A stretch of DNA of 64,000 nucleotides. Source: Burkholderiales bacterium (GTDB lineage Bacteria > Pseudomonadota > Gammaproteobacteria > Burkholderiales > Burkholderiaceae_C). The first letter of the stretch is position 1. Each line of letters begins with the position of its first letter. The position numbers and the translations under genes are program-made. The DNA lies in contig JACRPO010000007.1 of assembly GCA_016223165.1 (NCBI GenBank), forward strand, positions 496,001 through 560,000. The letters are read 5' to 3'. Of this stretch, positions 17,915 through 27,794 are shown in pieces. Under the pieces are notes generated by a model. The model ran no database searches. It was not told the DNA's origin and was given only the letters and a program-made list of their open reading frames with translations.

Positions 17915-18637
17915 GTGTCCGACTGGCCCTCCCTGCCGCCCCTGGAAGCGACCGGCCTGCGCTGCGAGCGCGGCGAACGGGCCCTCTTCGACGGGCTCGA
18001 GCTGCGCCTCGAGCCGGGCGAGATCGTCTGGCTGCGCGGCGCCAACGGGCGCGGCAAGACGACGCTGCTGCGCACGCTGGCCGGCCTCGGCACGGCGGCG
18101 GCGGGTGAGCTGCGGCTCGGCGGGCGCCCGATGCAGCAGGTCGGCCCCGAGTGGCGCCGGCAGCTGATCTACCTCGGCCACGCCAACGCGTTGAAGGACG
18201 ACCTGAGCGCAGCCGAATCGCTGCACTTCGCGGCACGGCTGGCCGGCACGCCAGCGAGCGCGGCCGAAGTGCACGCGGCGCTCACGGCGCTCGGCGTCGG
18301 GCCGCTCGCGCGTCGCGCCGTGCGCACGATGAGCCAGGGGCAGCGCCGCCGCGTTGCACTGGCCCGCCTGGCGCTCGCGCCCAAGCCGGCGCTGGCGCTG
18401 CTCGACGAGCCCTTCGACGCCCTCGACGACGACGGCATCGAGCGCCTCGCGCGCCTGCTCGCGGGCGTCGCCGAGGCCGGCGGCTGCGTGCTGTTCACGA
18501 GCCACCAGCAGATCCAGCGCCTGCGGCCCGCGCCGCGCGTGGTGATGCTGCCCGAGGCGCCGCCCGGGCGCGCCCCGAGCGGCCCTGTGCCGGTGCCGGT
18601 GCCGCCGGCGCCGACGGTGGCCGAGGCGCCACGATGA
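17915..18637 (+). CDS. ccmA: haem exporter ATP-binding subunit CcmA
   Basis: The 240-residue ATPase of the CcmABCD complex, which releases holo-CcmE during System I cytochrome c maturation. Walker A is GANGRGKTT near residue 45, the ABC signature is MSQGQRRRV, and Walker B is LALLDEPFD. I chose the GTG at 17915, giving an N-terminus that aligns with the family (LEATGLRCERGERALFDGL). The frame stays open upstream to 17657, but that part overlaps the caspase gene and is Pro/Arg-rich. No clear ribosome site is seen, so the exact start is uncertain. The C-terminal 25 residues are Pro-rich. The stop overlaps the ccmB start (ATGA). Confidence 0.92.
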   Translation: MSDWPSLPPLEATGLRCERGERALFDGLELRLEPGEIVWLRGANGRGKTTLLRTLAGLGTAAAGELRLGGRPMQQVGPEWRRQLIYLGHANALKDDLSAAESLHFAARLAGTPASAAEVHAALTALGVGPLARRAVRTMSQGQRRRVALARLALAPKPALALLDEPFDALDDDGIERLARLLAGVAEAGGCVLFTSHQQIQRLRPAPRVVMLPEAPPGRAPSGPVPVPVPPAPTVAEAPR

Positions 18638-19302
18638 GCACCTTCTTCGCCACCGTGCTGGCGCGCGAGTTGCGCCTGGCGGCGCGCCGGCCGGTCGAGG
18701 CGCTGCTGCCGGTGGTCTTCTTCGTCGTTGCCGCGAGCCTCTTCCCGCTCGGCGTCGGGCCCGAGCCACAGACCTTGCGCCACATCGCCCCCGGCGTGCT
18801 GTGGGTGGGCGCGCTGCTGGCGGCCATGCTGTCGCTGGCGCCGATGTACGGCTCCGACCATGCCGACGGCTCGCTCGACCAGTTGCTGCTCGCGCCCGAG
18901 CCGGCCTGGCTGCTCGCGCTGGCCAAGTCGGTGGCGCATTGGCTCACGCACGGCCTGCCGCTGGTGGCGGTGAGCCCGCTCATCGGCGTGATGTTCGGGC
19001 TGCCGGCCGAGGCCATCGCCCTGCTCGTCGCCACGCTCGTGCTCGGCACGCCCATCCTCAGCCTGCTCGGCGGCCTGTCGGCGGCGCTGACGCTCGGGCT
19101 GCGCAGCGGTGCGCTGCTCAACCTGCTCATCGTGCTGCCGCTGGCGGTGCCGGCGCTCATCTTCGGCGCCGGGGCGGTGTCGGCGCTCGAGGCCGGGCAG
19201 GCCGTGGACGGCCACCTGTCGTTGCTGGCCGCGCTGCTCATCGGCACGCTCGTGGGCGCGCCGCCGGCCACCGCGGCGGCACTGCGCATCGCGCTGGGCT
19301 GA
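18634..19302 (+). CDS. ccmB: haem exporter membrane subunit CcmB
   Basis: A 222-residue polytopic inner-membrane protein with about six hydrophobic segments, the normal size for CcmB. It pairs with CcmA, and together with CcmC and CcmD uses ATP to release haem-loaded CcmE. Conserved features include the N-terminal LARELRLAARRPVE and SDHADGSLDQLLLAPEP. The start ATG overlaps the ccmA stop by 4 bp. A gap of 280 bp separates it from ccmC, the only large gap in the operon. I see no gene in that gap. Confidence 0.95.
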   Translation: MSTFFATVLARELRLAARRPVEALLPVVFFVVAASLFPLGVGPEPQTLRHIAPGVLWVGALLAAMLSLAPMYGSDHADGSLDQLLLAPEPAWLLALAKSVAHWLTHGLPLVAVSPLIGVMFGLPAEAIALLVATLVLGTPILSLLGGLSAALTLGLRSGALLNLLIVLPLAVPALIFGAGAVSALEAGQAVDGHLSLLAALLIGTLVGAPPATAAALRIALG

Positions 19303-19582
19303 CGTGATCCGGCCGGCAATCCCAGCTTCGCGCGCCCGGGCTTGATCTCGCGCAGTCGGAGACAAGCGCTCACGCGCTGCAACCGCTGGCAAGCACTCTC
19401 ACTTGACCTGCTTCAACGCAGGCCCAATTGGGCCCGCGCGCCCCGGAGCCATCGCCTAAGATGCGCGGCCTGCACCGCTGCGGCGGGCTTCCCGCGAGTT
19501 GACGCGGCGAGGCGGCGGTGGGCGCTATCCGCTGCCAAGCCCGCCAGGCCCGCCGAAGCCACCCGCGGCACCGCAATCGCCC

Positions 19583-20389
19583 ATGGCCACGATGACCTCC
19601 CGCGCCGAACGCCTGCGCCTATTCACCTTCGCCGCGCCGATGCGCTTCTACCGGCTGGCCGGCGCCTCGCTGCCCTGGCTGTGGGCGGTGGCGCTGGCCT
19701 GCGGCGCGGCCGGCCTGTACGTGGGCTTCTTCGTCGCTCCCACCGACGCCACGCAGGGCGAGAGCTACCGCATCATCTTCATCCACGTGCCGGCGGCTTG
19801 GCTGTCGATGCTGCTGTATCTCGCCATGGCCTTCTGGGCCACGATCGGCTGGGCCTTCCACGCCCGCATGGCCTCGGTGCTGGCGCGCGCCATCGCACCC
19901 ACGGGCGCCATGTTCACGGCGCTGGCGCTGATCACCGGCGCGCTGTGGGGCCAGCCCACCTGGGGCACCTGGTGGGTGTGGGACGCGCGGCTCACCTCCG
20001 AGCTGCTGCTGCTCTTCCTGTACCTCGGCTACATCGCGCTCGTCAACGCCATCGACGACCCGCGGCGCGCCGACCAGGCCGGCGCACTGCTCGCGCTGGT
20101 GGGCAGCGTCAACGTGCCGATCATCTACTTCTCGGTGAAGTGGTGGAACACGCTGCACCAGGGCGCCACGATCAGCATGACGGCGGCGCCGAAGATGGCG
20201 CAGACCATGCTTGCCGCGATGCTGCTGATGACGTTCGCGTGCTGGGCCTACGCCTTCGCGGTGGTGTTCATGCGCGCGCGCGCCATGGCGCTGGTGCGCG
20301 AGCGGCATACGCAGTGGGTGCAGGAGCTCGTCGCGGGCAGCGCCGCAGTGCCGCCGCGGCACGGTGGCCCGCAGGAGAGCGCGGCATGA
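19583..20389 (+). CDS. ccmC: haem-handling protein CcmC
   Basis: A 268-residue inner-membrane protein with six hydrophobic segments. CcmC presents haem to CcmE in the periplasm. The tryptophan-rich WWD motif is present ([14 protein letters not shown]), as are the two periplasmic haem-ligand regions with His (FIHVPAAW and WWNTLHQG). The ATG at 19583 is chosen because it gives the short family-type N-terminus; an ATG at 19592 is a close alternative, and frames further upstream are Pro-rich and improbable. Its stop overlaps the ccmD start (ATGA). Confidence 0.96.
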   Translation: MATMTSRAERLRLFTFAAPMRFYRLAGASLPWLWAVALACGAAGLYVGFFVAPTDATQGESYRIIFIHVPAAWLSMLLYLAMAFWATIGWAFHARMASVLARAIAPTGAMFTALALITGALWGQPTWGTWWVWDARLTSELLLLFLYLGYIALVNAIDDPRRADQAGALLALVGSVNVPIIYFSVKWWNTLHQGATISMTAAPKMAQTMLAAMLLMTFACWAYAFAVVFMRARAMALVRERHTQWVQELVAGSAAVPPRHGGPQESAA

Positions 20390-20595
20390 ACTGGGGCAGC
20401 GCCGGCGAGTTCTTCGCCATGGGCGGCTACGGCCTCTACGTCTGGGGCTCGTACGGCGCGGCGCTGGTGGCGCTCGTCGTCGAGCCGTGGCTGGCGGCGC
20501 GGCAGCACCGCCGCGCGCTGGCCGCCCTTGCCGACGCATCGTTCGAGGAAGCGCAAGAGGCGCCAGGCGATGCCGCGCCGTCCATGGAGTCGTGA
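20386..20595 (+). CDS. ccmD: haem exporter small subunit CcmD
   Basis: A 69-residue protein with one membrane segment (about residues 15-36) and the family signature [16 protein letters not shown]. CcmD stabilises the CcmABC complex and helps release CcmE. The gene is too small for many annotation pipelines but its position between ccmC and ccmE, the 4-bp overlap with ccmC and the conserved Gly/Tyr motif make it secure. The acidic C-terminus is typical. Confidence 0.93.
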   Translation: MNWGSAGEFFAMGGYGLYVWGSYGAALVALVVEPWLAARQHRRALAALADASFEEAQEAPGDAAPSMES

Positions 20596-20600
20596 AGCAA

Positions 20601-21089
20601 ATGTCCACGCTGAAACCCCGTCAACGCCGGCTCATGCTGGCCGCGCTGCTCGTGCTGGCGGCGGGTGCGATCGCCGCGCTCGTCTTCAACGCCTTCCGCA
20701 GCAACCTCGTCTTCTTCTATTCGCCCACGCAGGTGGCGGCGCACGAGGCGCCGGCCGGGCGCACCTTCCGCCTCGGCGGCCTGGTCGAGCCGGGCAGCGT
20801 CAAGCGCGAGGGCGTGCGCGTGAACTTCATCGTCACCGACTCGGCCAAGACGGTGCCGGTGCGCTTCGAGGGCGTGCTGCCCGACCTCTTCAAGGAGGGC
20901 AAGGGCGTCGTCGCGCAGGGCAAGCTGGAGTCGGGCGTGTTCGTGGCGCGCGAGGTGCTCGCCAAGCACGACGAGAACTACATGCCGCCCGAGGCCGCCG
21001 AAGCGCTGCAGAAGGCCGGCCAGGCGCAGGAGCGGGCGGCACGCAGCCTCGTCACCACAGGCCCGCAGGGCGCAGGAGCCAAGCCATGA
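20601..21089 (+). CDS. ccmE: periplasmic haem chaperone CcmE
   Basis: A 162-residue membrane-anchored haem chaperone. It has one N-terminal membrane segment (about residues 11-32), a beta-barrel domain, and the haem-binding motif HDENY with His123 as covalent ligand and Tyr127 as axial ligand. A GGAG at 20586-20589 supports the ATG at 20601; a GTG at 20592 that overlaps the ccmD stop is also possible. The stop overlaps the ccmF start (ATGA). Confidence 0.96.
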   Translation: MSTLKPRQRRLMLAALLVLAAGAIAALVFNAFRSNLVFFYSPTQVAAHEAPAGRTFRLGGLVEPGSVKREGVRVNFIVTDSAKTVPVRFEGVLPDLFKEGKGVVAQGKLESGVFVAREVLAKHDENYMPPEAAEALQKAGQAQERAARSLVTTGPQGAGAKP

Positions 21090-23176
21090 TCGCCGCGGCC
21101 GTTCCGGAAGCCGGCCACTTCTTCCTCTGGCTGGCGCTCGGCGTGGCCGTGCTGCTGGCGGTGCTGCCGATCGCCGGCTCGCTGCCGATCGCCTCGCCGT
21201 TCGGCGGCGCCCGCATCCTGCGCCCGCGCTGGGTGGCGACGGCGCGGCCGCTCACCTACCTGCTCGGCGCGCTGATCGCGCTCGCCTATGCCAGCCTCAC
21301 CGCCGCCTTCGTGCGCAACGACTTCTCGGTGCTGTACGTGGCCCTGCACAGCAACCTGGAGCTGCCGCTGCCGTACCGCGTGGCCGGCGTCTGGGGCGGG
21401 CACGAGGGCTCGCTGCTGCTGTGGCTCGCCCTGCAGTCGGTGTGGATGGCGGCGGTGGCGCGCTTCAGCCGCGGCCTGCCCGCCGAAGTGGTGGGCCGCG
21501 TGCTCGGCGTCATGGGCGCGGTGGCGGTGGGCTTCCTGCTCTTCACGCTCACCACCTCCAATCCGTTCGAGCGCCTGTTCCCGGTGCCGCCCAACGGTCG
21601 CGACCTGAACCCGTTGCTGCAGGACCCGGGCATGGTCATCCACCCGCCGATGCTCTACACGGGCTATGTCGGCTTCTCGGTCGCCTTCGCGCTCGCCGTG
21701 GCCGGCCTCATCGGCGGGCGGCTCGACGCCACCTGGGCGCGCTGGACGCGCCCGTGGACGGTCACGGCCTGGGCCTGCCTGACGGTGGGCATTGCGCTGG
21801 GCAGCTGGTGGGCCTACTACGAGCTCGGCTGGGGCGGCTGGTGGTTCTGGGACCCGGTGGAAAACGCCTCCTTCATGCCCTGGCTCGTCGGCACGGCGCT
21901 CATCCACTCGCTGGCGGTGACCGAGAAGCGCGGCGCCTTCAAGTCGTGGACGGTGCTGCTGGCCATCATCGCGTTTTCGCTGTCGCTGCTCGGTACCTTC
22001 CTCGTGCGCTCGGGCGTGCTGTCGTCGGTGCACGCCTTCGCCACCGACCCCGCGCGCGGCCTTTTCATCCTCGGCTTCCTCGTCACCGTGGTCGGCTCTT
22101 CGCTGACGCTCTACGCCTGGCGCGCGCCGAGCGTGGGCCTCGGCGCACGCTTCCACTGGTCCAGCCGCGAGACGACGCTGCTGGCCAACAACGTGATGTT
22201 CGTGGCCGCCTGCGGCGCCGTGCTGCTGGGCACGCTCTATCCGCTGGCGCTCGATGCGCTCGGCCTCGGCAAGATCTCGGTCGGGCCGCCCTACTTCGAG
22301 ACCGTCTTCGTGCCGCTGATGGCGCCGGTGATCTTCCTGATGGGTGTCGGGCCGCTGGCGCGCTGGAAGCAGGCCGAGCTGCCCGAGCTCGCGAAGCGGC
22401 TGCGCTGGGCGCTCGTGGTGGCGCTGCTCGCCACCGGCGCGCAGGCGTTCATGCACCGGGGCAACGACGGCGGCATTTCCTGGATGGCCATGCTCGGCCT
22501 GCTGATGGCCTGGTGGGTGGTCGCCTCGCTCGCCGCCGACGCCTGGGAGCGGCTGGCGCCGCGCCGCCCGGGCCTCGTCGGTTCGTCCTGGCTGGCCACG
22601 CTGAAGGCGGTGCCGCGCTCGTTCGTCCTGCGCGCGCCGCTCGTGCCGCGTTCGGTGCTGGCGATGTGGGTGGCGCACCTGGGCATCGCCGTCTTCATCT
22701 TCGGCGTCACGATGGTTCGCACCTTCGAGGTCGAGCGCGACGTCAAGATGGGCGTGGGCGACCACGTCACGATCGCCGACCTCACGTTCACGCTGCGTGG
22801 GCTGCGCGAGCGCGAAGGCCCCAACTACCGCGCCGTGCAGGGCTGGGTGGAGGTGACCCGCGGCGAGGGCGAGGGCAAGGTCAAGGTGGTCGACCTGCTG
22901 CCCGAGAAACGTGTCTACCGCGTGCAGGACAATCCGATGACCGAAGCCGCCATCGCCACCCGCCTGACCCAGGACCTCTACGTGTCGCTGGGCGAGCCGG
23001 TGGAGGACGGCGCGGCCTGGATCGTGCGCGTGTACATCAAGCCTTTCGTCGACTGGATCTGGGGCGGCTGCGTGCTGATGGCCCTCGGCGGGCTGCTTGC
23101 CGCCGGCGACCGCCGCTACCGCGTGCGCGCGGCAGCGCAGGTGCGCACCGGCGAGGCGCGGCCCGGCCTGGCATGA
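21086..23176 (+). CDS. ccmF: cytochrome c haem lyase subunit CcmF
   Basis: A 696-residue polytopic membrane protein, the core of the System I haem lyase that joins haem from CcmE to apocytochrome c. The WWD motif ([19 protein letters not shown]) and the flanking His-containing loops ([30 protein letters not shown]) are present. Size is slightly above the E. coli protein. Overlaps of 4 bp on both sides (ccmE and ccmG) show tight coupling. Confidence 0.97.
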   Translation: MIAAAVPEAGHFFLWLALGVAVLLAVLPIAGSLPIASPFGGARILRPRWVATARPLTYLLGALIALAYASLTAAFVRNDFSVLYVALHSNLELPLPYRVAGVWGGHEGSLLLWLALQSVWMAAVARFSRGLPAEVVGRVLGVMGAVAVGFLLFTLTTSNPFERLFPVPPNGRDLNPLLQDPGMVIHPPMLYTGYVGFSVAFALAVAGLIGGRLDATWARWTRPWTVTAWACLTVGIALGSWWAYYELGWGGWWFWDPVENASFMPWLVGTALIHSLAVTEKRGAFKSWTVLLAIIAFSLSLLGTFLVRSGVLSSVHAFATDPARGLFILGFLVTVVGSSLTLYAWRAPSVGLGARFHWSSRETTLLANNVMFVAACGAVLLGTLYPLALDALGLGKISVGPPYFETVFVPLMAPVIFLMGVGPLARWKQAELPELAKRLRWALVVALLATGAQAFMHRGNDGGISWMAMLGLLMAWWVVASLAADAWERLAPRRPGLVGSSWLATLKAVPRSFVLRAPLVPRSVLAMWVAHLGIAVFIFGVTMVRTFEVERDVKMGVGDHVTIADLTFTLRGLREREGPNYRAVQGWVEVTRGEGEGKVKVVDLLPEKRVYRVQDNPMTEAAIATRLTQDLYVSLGEPVEDGAAWIVRVYIKPFVDWIWGGCVLMALGGLLAAGDRRYRVRAAAQVRTGEARPGLA

Positions 23177-23742
23177 GCGAGGTGACGACACCCGCCGGCG
23201 CAGCGCGCTCGCGCGTCTGGCTCTTCCTCGTGCCGCTGGCGTCGTTCGCGGTGCTGGCCGTCTTCCTCGGCCGCGGCCTCTCGCTCAACCCGCGCGAGGT
23301 GCCCTCGCCGCTGATCGGCAAACCGGCGCCGGGCTTCACGCTGCCGCGCCTGGACGACGCCGCGGCGAGCGTGAAGCGCGAGGATTTCCTCGGCCGCGTC
23401 TGGGTGCTCAACGTCTGGGCCAGCTGGTGCGGGCCCTGCCGCGAAGAGCATCCGTTGTGGGTGGACTTCGCGCGCCGCAGCAAGGTGCCGATCGTCGGCC
23501 TCAACTATAAGGACCAGCGCGCCCACGCGCAGCCGTGGCTGCGCCAGCTCGGCGACCCGTACCTGATGTCGCTGCACGACGGCGACGGCAAGGTGGCCAT
23601 CGACTGGGGCGTCTACGGCGTGCCCGAGACCTTCGTCATCGACCGCCAGGGCATCGTGCGCTTCAAGCAAGTGGGGCCGGTGACGGCGGAGCTGCTGCGC
23701 ACGAAGATCGAGCCGCTCCTGAAAGCCATCGATGGCGGCTAG
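23173..23742 (+). CDS. ccmG: thiol:disulphide oxidoreductase CcmG/DsbE
   Basis: A 189-residue membrane-anchored thioredoxin-fold protein with one N-terminal membrane segment (about residues 16-36) and the active site WCGPC at residues 85-89. It reduces apocytochrome CxxCH cysteines before haem attachment. The cis-proline region GVPETFVID and the acidic GLNYKDQ segment are typical of CcmG. Start overlaps ccmF by 4 bp; the end overlaps ccmH by 11 bp. Confidence 0.96.
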   Translation: MSEVTTPAGAARSRVWLFLVPLASFAVLAVFLGRGLSLNPREVPSPLIGKPAPGFTLPRLDDAAASVKREDFLGRVWVLNVWASWCGPCREEHPLWVDFARRSKVPIVGLNYKDQRAHAQPWLRQLGDPYLMSLHDGDGKVAIDWGVYGVPETFVIDRQGIVRFKQVGPVTAELLRTKIEPLLKAIDGG

Positions 23743-24280
23743 GGCCCTCCCGGAAGGGCCCTCGGCGCTCGGCCGGCGGCTCATGACGGCGTTGTCCGCG
23801 GCGGTGCTGTCGGCGGTGGCTCTCTTTGCCGCTGCTGCCGCGGCAGCTCCCGCGCTGCCGCTGGCCGAGGACCCCGAGCTCGAGGCGCGCGTCATGAAGA
23901 TCTCGGCCGAGCTGCGCTGCCTCGTCTGCCAGAACCAGACCATCGCCGACTCGCATGCCGGCCTGGCCATCGACCTGCGCAACCAGGTGCGCGAGATGCT
24001 GCGCCAGGGCAAGAGCGAAAAGGACGTGCTGGCCTACATGACGGCGCGCTACGGCGACTTCGTGCTCTACCGCCCGCCGATGAAGGAGACGACGGCGTTG
24101 CTGTGGCTGGGGCCGCTGCTGCTGTTCGGTGGCGGCGTGGTGGTGCTCGTGCTCGTGCTGCGCCGGCGGGCGCGCGCCGGCGACGAGGCCTTCGAGCCCG
24201 ACCCCGGCAACGACGACGACCCCGACCGCGACCCCGATCCCGACCGCGACCCCGACCCAGTGCGCCAGCCCGCGCGATGA
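23732..24280 (+). CDS. ccmH: cytochrome c biogenesis protein CcmH
   Basis: A 182-residue protein with an N-terminal signal or anchor, the redox motif LRCLVCQNQ (Cys63 and Cys66), and a C-terminal membrane segment (about 125-145). It handles the apocytochrome cysteines with CcmG. The last 25 residues are an unusual Asp/Pro/Arg repeat (DPDRDPDPDRDPDP) coded by 6-bp tandem repeats. The ATG at 23732 inside ccmG is used; an ATG at 23783 would give a shorter signal and is possible. This is the short CcmH form, with CcmI as a separate gene. Confidence 0.93.
   Translation: MAARALPEGPSALGRRLMTALSAAVLSAVALFAAAAAAAPALPLAEDPELEARVMKISAELRCLVCQNQTIADSHAGLAIDLRNQVREMLRQGKSEKDVLAYMTARYGDFVLYRPPMKETTALLWLGPLLLFGGGVVVLVLVLRRRARAGDEAFEPDPGNDDDPDRDPDPDRDPDPVRQPAR
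24217..24258 (+). repeat. hexamer tandem repeat in ccmH 3' end
   Basis: Alternating CGACCC and CGACCG/CGATCC hexamers code for the Asp-Pro/Asp-Arg tail of CcmH. The tract is in frame, so length changes would alter only the cytoplasmic tail. Confidence 0.6.
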
Positions 24281-24313
24281 CGCGGCGCCGCCGCCGCGAA
24301 GAACAACGAGCCG

Positions 24314-25600
24314 ATGAATCAGACCCTCCTGAACGAACTGCGGGCGCAATGGCTCGCGCTGCAGGCCCGGCAGGCTGCCGGCACGCCTGTGCCCGAGACC
24401 GATGCCGCCGAACGCGCGGCGCTGGAGCAGCGCATCGTCGCCGCCGTGGTCGAGGGCGCAGCGGCCGCATCGGCGCCGGTGCCTTCCGCCACCGCCGCGC
24501 CTGCCGCCCCCGTCGCGCCCGCGACGCCTGCCATGCCAGCTGCACCCGTTGCCGCAGCCGATGCCGGCGGGCGCGCGTCGGGGCGCTTCTGGGCTGTCGC
24601 CGCCGCCTTCGTGCTCGTGCTCGCCGTGGTCGGCTACGGCTGGAAAGGCTCGCCGCAGGCGGTGGGCACGCCGCCGCCGGGCTTCGAGCCGCAACCGGCC
24701 GGCGCGGCCGGCGCGCCGCAGCGCACGGGCGCCGAGCAGCTGGACAAGCTCGTCGCGCAGCTCAAGGAGCGCCTCGACAAGTCGCCCGGCGACCACGAGG
24801 GCTGGACGCTGCTCGGGCGCTCACAGATGACGCTCGGCCGCTACGCCGAGGCCGCCGCCGCGTACGAGAAGGCGCTGGCGATCAAGCCCGACGACCCGGT
24901 GACGATGACCGACTATGCCGATGCGCTCGGCGTCCTCAACGGCCGCACGCTCGACGGCGAGCCGGCGCGCCTGCTCGAGCGCGCGCTCAAGCTCGACCCG
25001 CGGCACATCAAGGCGCTCGTGCTCGTGGGCACGCTCGAATTCCAGCGCGGCAACTACGCGGCTGCGCAGAAGCGCTGGCAAGAGGTGCTCGACATCGGCC
25101 CCGCCGGCGACGGGCTCGTCGAGCTGGCGCGCGAGGGCGTGTCGCAGGCGCAGGCACGGCAACGCAATGCCGCTGCGGCGCCGTCCGCTGCGCCGCCGGC
25201 GGCGCGTGCCTCGGGCGGCACGGCGGGGCCGACAGCCTCGGCCGCCGGGCCGGGCATCAGCGGCACCGTGCGGCTCTCCGCGGCGCTCAAGGCGCAGGCG
25301 TCGCCGAACGATGTCGTCTTCATCTTCGCGCGCGCTGCCTCAGGTGGCCCTGGCGGCGGCATGCCGCTGGCCATCCTGCAAAGGCGCGTGGCCGACCTGC
25401 CGGCCACCTTCACGCTCGATGACAGCCTGGCCATGTCACCGGCGGCGCGGCTGTCATCGGCGCAGCAGGTGGTGATCACGGCCCGCGTCAGCAAGAGCGG
25501 GCAAGCGATGGCGCAACCCGGCGACCTCGAAGGCAGCTCGGCGCCCGTCGCGCCGGGGGCACGCGATCTGGTGGTCGAGATCTCGAACGTGCGGCGCTGA
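24314..25600 (+). CDS. ccmI: cytochrome c biogenesis protein CcmI (CycH)
   Basis: A 428-residue protein. A Pro/Ala-rich N-terminal stretch is followed by one membrane segment at about residues 92-112. A TPR domain lies at about 135-275 (GWTLLGRSQMTLGRYAEAAAAYEKAL). The C-terminal Ig-like CcmI domain is at about 315-428 (DVVFIFARA, LDDSLAMSPAARLS, AQPGDLEG). CcmI binds apocytochrome c C-termini and presents them to CcmF/CcmH. It is the last gene of the operon; a hairpin 8 bp downstream may terminate it. The protein at 9174-9725 shares only the C-terminal domain. Confidence 0.94.
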   Translation: MNQTLLNELRAQWLALQARQAAGTPVPETDAAERAALEQRIVAAVVEGAAAASAPVPSATAAPAAPVAPATPAMPAAPVAAADAGGRASGRFWAVAAAFVLVLAVVGYGWKGSPQAVGTPPPGFEPQPAGAAGAPQRTGAEQLDKLVAQLKERLDKSPGDHEGWTLLGRSQMTLGRYAEAAAAYEKALAIKPDDPVTMTDYADALGVLNGRTLDGEPARLLERALKLDPRHIKALVLVGTLEFQRGNYAAAQKRWQEVLDIGPAGDGLVELAREGVSQAQARQRNAAAAPSAAPPAARASGGTAGPTASAAGPGISGTVRLSAALKAQASPNDVVFIFARAASGGPGGGMPLAILQRRVADLPATFTLDDSLAMSPAARLSSAQQVVITARVSKSGQAMAQPGDLEGSSAPVAPGARDLVVEISNVRR

Positions 25601-25607
25601 ATTCCTT

Positions 25608-25630
25608 CCTCTCCCGCCCTGCGGGAGAGG
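25608..25630. terminator. perfect 10-bp hairpin between convergent genes
   Basis: CCTCTCCCGC (25608-25617), loop CCT, then GCGGGAGAGG (25621-25630). It lies between the convergent ends of ccmI and the FAD oxidase gene. No T-run follows, so this may act as a bidirectional stem or belong to a REP-like family; a near-identical stem is at 31444-31468. Confidence 0.6.
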
Positions 25631-25669
25631 GAGCAACACCCGAGCGCCGGCGTCGGGCCTGCAGATGGC

Positions 25670-27085
25670 CTAAAGCGCGAACACCTTGCCCGGGTTCATG
25701 ATGTTGCGGGGGTCGAGCGTGCGCTTGATGTTGCGCATCATCTCCACCGCCACCGGCCCGGCCTCGTCGAGCAGGTAGCCCATCTTGTGCAGGCCGATGC
25801 CGTGCTCGCCGGTGCAGGTGCCGTCCAGCCGCAACGCGCGCTGCACCATCTGCACGCCCAGGCGCTCGACCTCGGCCAGCTCGCGCGGGTCGTTGGGGTC
25901 GAGCAGCCAGCTCAGGTGGAAGTTGCCGTCGCCGACGTGGCCGACGATCCAGTACGGGATGCCGGCGGCGTCGCTCTCGGCGATGCTCTCGTTGATGCTC
26001 TCCGCCAGGCGCGAGATCGGCACGCAGGTGTCGGTGCTCTGGCAGCGGCAGCCCGGGCGCGTCTGCAGCGCCGCGAAATAGGCCTTGTGCCGCGCCGTCC
26101 ACAGGCGGCTGCGCTCCTCGGGCGTGGTCGCCCACTGGAAGTCGGCGCCGCCATGCTCGCGCGCGATCTCCTGCACCGTGGCCGCCTGCTCGGCGACGCC
26201 GGCCTCGCTGCCGTGGAACTCCATCAGCAGCATCGGCTGCTCGCGCAGGCCGAGCTTGGCGTAGAGGTTGACGCCGCGGATGGCGTTGGCGTCGAGCAGC
26301 TCGCAGCGGGCGATCGGCACGCCCATCTGGATGACCTGGATGGTCGTGCGCACCGCCGCGTCGACGCTCGGGAAGTGGCAGATCGCCGCGCTCACCGCCT
26401 CGGGCAGCGGGTAGAGCTTGAGCGTGATCTCGGTGAAGATGCCGAGCGTGCCCTCGCTGCCGACGAACAGGCGCGTGAGGTCGTAGCCGGCGCTGCTCTT
26501 CCTGGCGCGCGTGCCGGTGCGCATCACCTCGCCGGCGGCGGTGACGACCTCCAGCCCGAGCACGTTCTCGCGCATCGTGCCGTAGCGCACGGCGTTGGTG
26601 CCGCTGGCGCGCGTCGCGCTCATGCCGCCGAGGGTGGCGTTGGCGCCCGGGTCGATGGGGAAGAAGAGGCCCGTGTCCTTGATCTCGCGGTTGAGCTGCT
26701 CGCGCGTGACGCCCGGCTGCACGGTCACGGTGAGGTCCGCGGTGGCTATGCGCAGCACGCGGTCCATGCGGCTCACGTCGAGCGTGACGCCGCCCTGCAC
26801 GGCCAGCACATGGCCCTCGAGCGAGCTGCCGATGCCGAACGGGATCACCGGCACCGAGTGCTCGTGCGCCAGCTTCACCGCCGCGGCCACGTCGGCGGTG
26901 GACTCGCAATACACGACCACCTCGGGCGGCGTGGCGGCGTAGACCGACTCGTCGCGGCCATGCTGCTCGCGCACCGCCGCGGCGGTGGAGCAGCGATCGC
27001 CGAAACGCGCGCGCAGCGCCTCGAGCATGGCCGCCGGCACCGGCCGCAGGGCGGCGCGTGGATTCAGGTCGTGCGGTGCGTTCAT
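25670..27085 (-). CDS. FAD-linked oxidase, D-lactate dehydrogenase (cytochrome) type
   Basis: A 471-residue flavoprotein of the GlcD/DLD group that oxidises D-2-hydroxyacids, probably D-lactate, and passes electrons to the respiratory chain. The FAD-binding PCMH part has IPFGIGSSLEGHVLAVQGG and the PGANATLGGM region. The C-terminal FAD-oxidase domain has the metal/substrate motif GHVGDGNFHL and the signature CTGEHGIGLHKMGYL. Length is normal. D-lactate versus glycolate specificity cannot be settled from the sequence alone. The minus-strand sequence TAGAAT at 27111-27116 could be its -10 element. It is convergent with ccmI. Confidence 0.9.
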   Translation of the reverse strand: MNAPHDLNPRAALRPVPAAMLEALRARFGDRCSTAAAVREQHGRDESVYAATPPEVVVYCESTADVAAAVKLAHEHSVPVIPFGIGSSLEGHVLAVQGGVTLDVSRMDRVLRIATADLTVTVQPGVTREQLNREIKDTGLFFPIDPGANATLGGMSATRASGTNAVRYGTMRENVLGLEVVTAAGEVMRTGTRARKSSAGYDLTRLFVGSEGTLGIFTEITLKLYPLPEAVSAAICHFPSVDAAVRTTIQVIQMGVPIARCELLDANAIRGVNLYAKLGLREQPMLLMEFHGSEAGVAEQAATVQEIAREHGGADFQWATTPEERSRLWTARHKAYFAALQTRPGCRCQSTDTCVPISRLAESINESIAESDAAGIPYWIVGHVGDGNFHLSWLLDPNDPRELAEVERLGVQMVQRALRLDGTCTGEHGIGLHKMGYLLDEAGPVAVEMMRNIKRTLDPRNIMNPGKVFAL

Positions 27086-27306
27086 GGCGCGTCTCCGGTA
27101 GGCAAACTCATTCTAGGAGCCGACCCGCGGCGGCGTGCGCAGGTGCCGGCGCGCCGTGCCGCAGCCTGGAACGCGGCCAAGCGGCCAGCCCGCAATGCCG
27201 TGAACTGGCGCCGCAGCGCGCCGCAATTCCACACGCCGGACCGAGGCATTGCGGCGCAACATGATCGGACCCGCCACAGAGATCTGAACCCCGGAGTCGC
27301 TTCTTC

Positions 27307-27672
27307 ATGGCCGCTGCTTCCGCTTCCGCCCCAGCCTCCACACCAGCCTCCACCCCCGCAGGTCCCGCGCCGGCGATCATCGCGAGCCGGGGCGAATTCA
27401 TCGACGTGCTGTGCGCGCTGCGGCGCGGGCATGTGCTGGTGCATGCGGGCGACCACGCCGGCGGCTGGGTCGTCGATGGCGCTGCCGTCTACACGTCGCA
27501 CGAACCGCTGTTGCGCTACGAACTCGTGCAGGAGTTCGAGAACCCCGAGGGCTTCGAGCATGTGCGCTACTTCCGCCTCAGCCGGCGCGGACGCGACTTT
27601 GCCTCGCGTGCCGTGGCGGCCTGGCGCGAGCGCCCGCTGCTCGAGCGGTTGATGGTGCGGCTGGTCGGCTGA
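27307..27672 (+). CDS. small protein of unknown function
   Basis: A 121-residue protein I do not recognise. An Ala/Ser/Pro-rich N-terminus of about 25 residues is followed by a compact region with ASRGEFIDVLCALRRGHVLVHAGDHAGGWVVDG and a helical, Arg-rich C-terminal end. No signal peptide or membrane segment is obvious. GGAG upstream of the ATG and the non-random composition after residue 25 support translation. It lies between the D-lactate oxidase (divergent) and the cobalamin adenosyltransferase. Confidence 0.65.
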   Translation: MAAASASAPASTPASTPAGPAPAIIASRGEFIDVLCALRRGHVLVHAGDHAGGWVVDGAAVYTSHEPLLRYELVQEFENPEGFEHVRYFRLSRRGRDFASRAVAAWRERPLLERLMVRLVG

Positions 27673-27794
27673 GAGGCCGGCCCGGGCCCACCGCCGGCGC
27701 GAACGCGCCGATACAAATACAGCGCCGCGCGTCGGCGGCCGGAGCGCCGCGCGCGCCCCGTCGGCCTCCGGGTGCGGCGAGAATCGGCGCCGTC

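Noticed and set aside
19303..19582. Hidden gene or second promoter between ccmB and ccmC
   Set aside because: Open frames there are Pro/Arg-rich and a TAAGAT near 19457 lacks a -35 partner; nothing can be supported.
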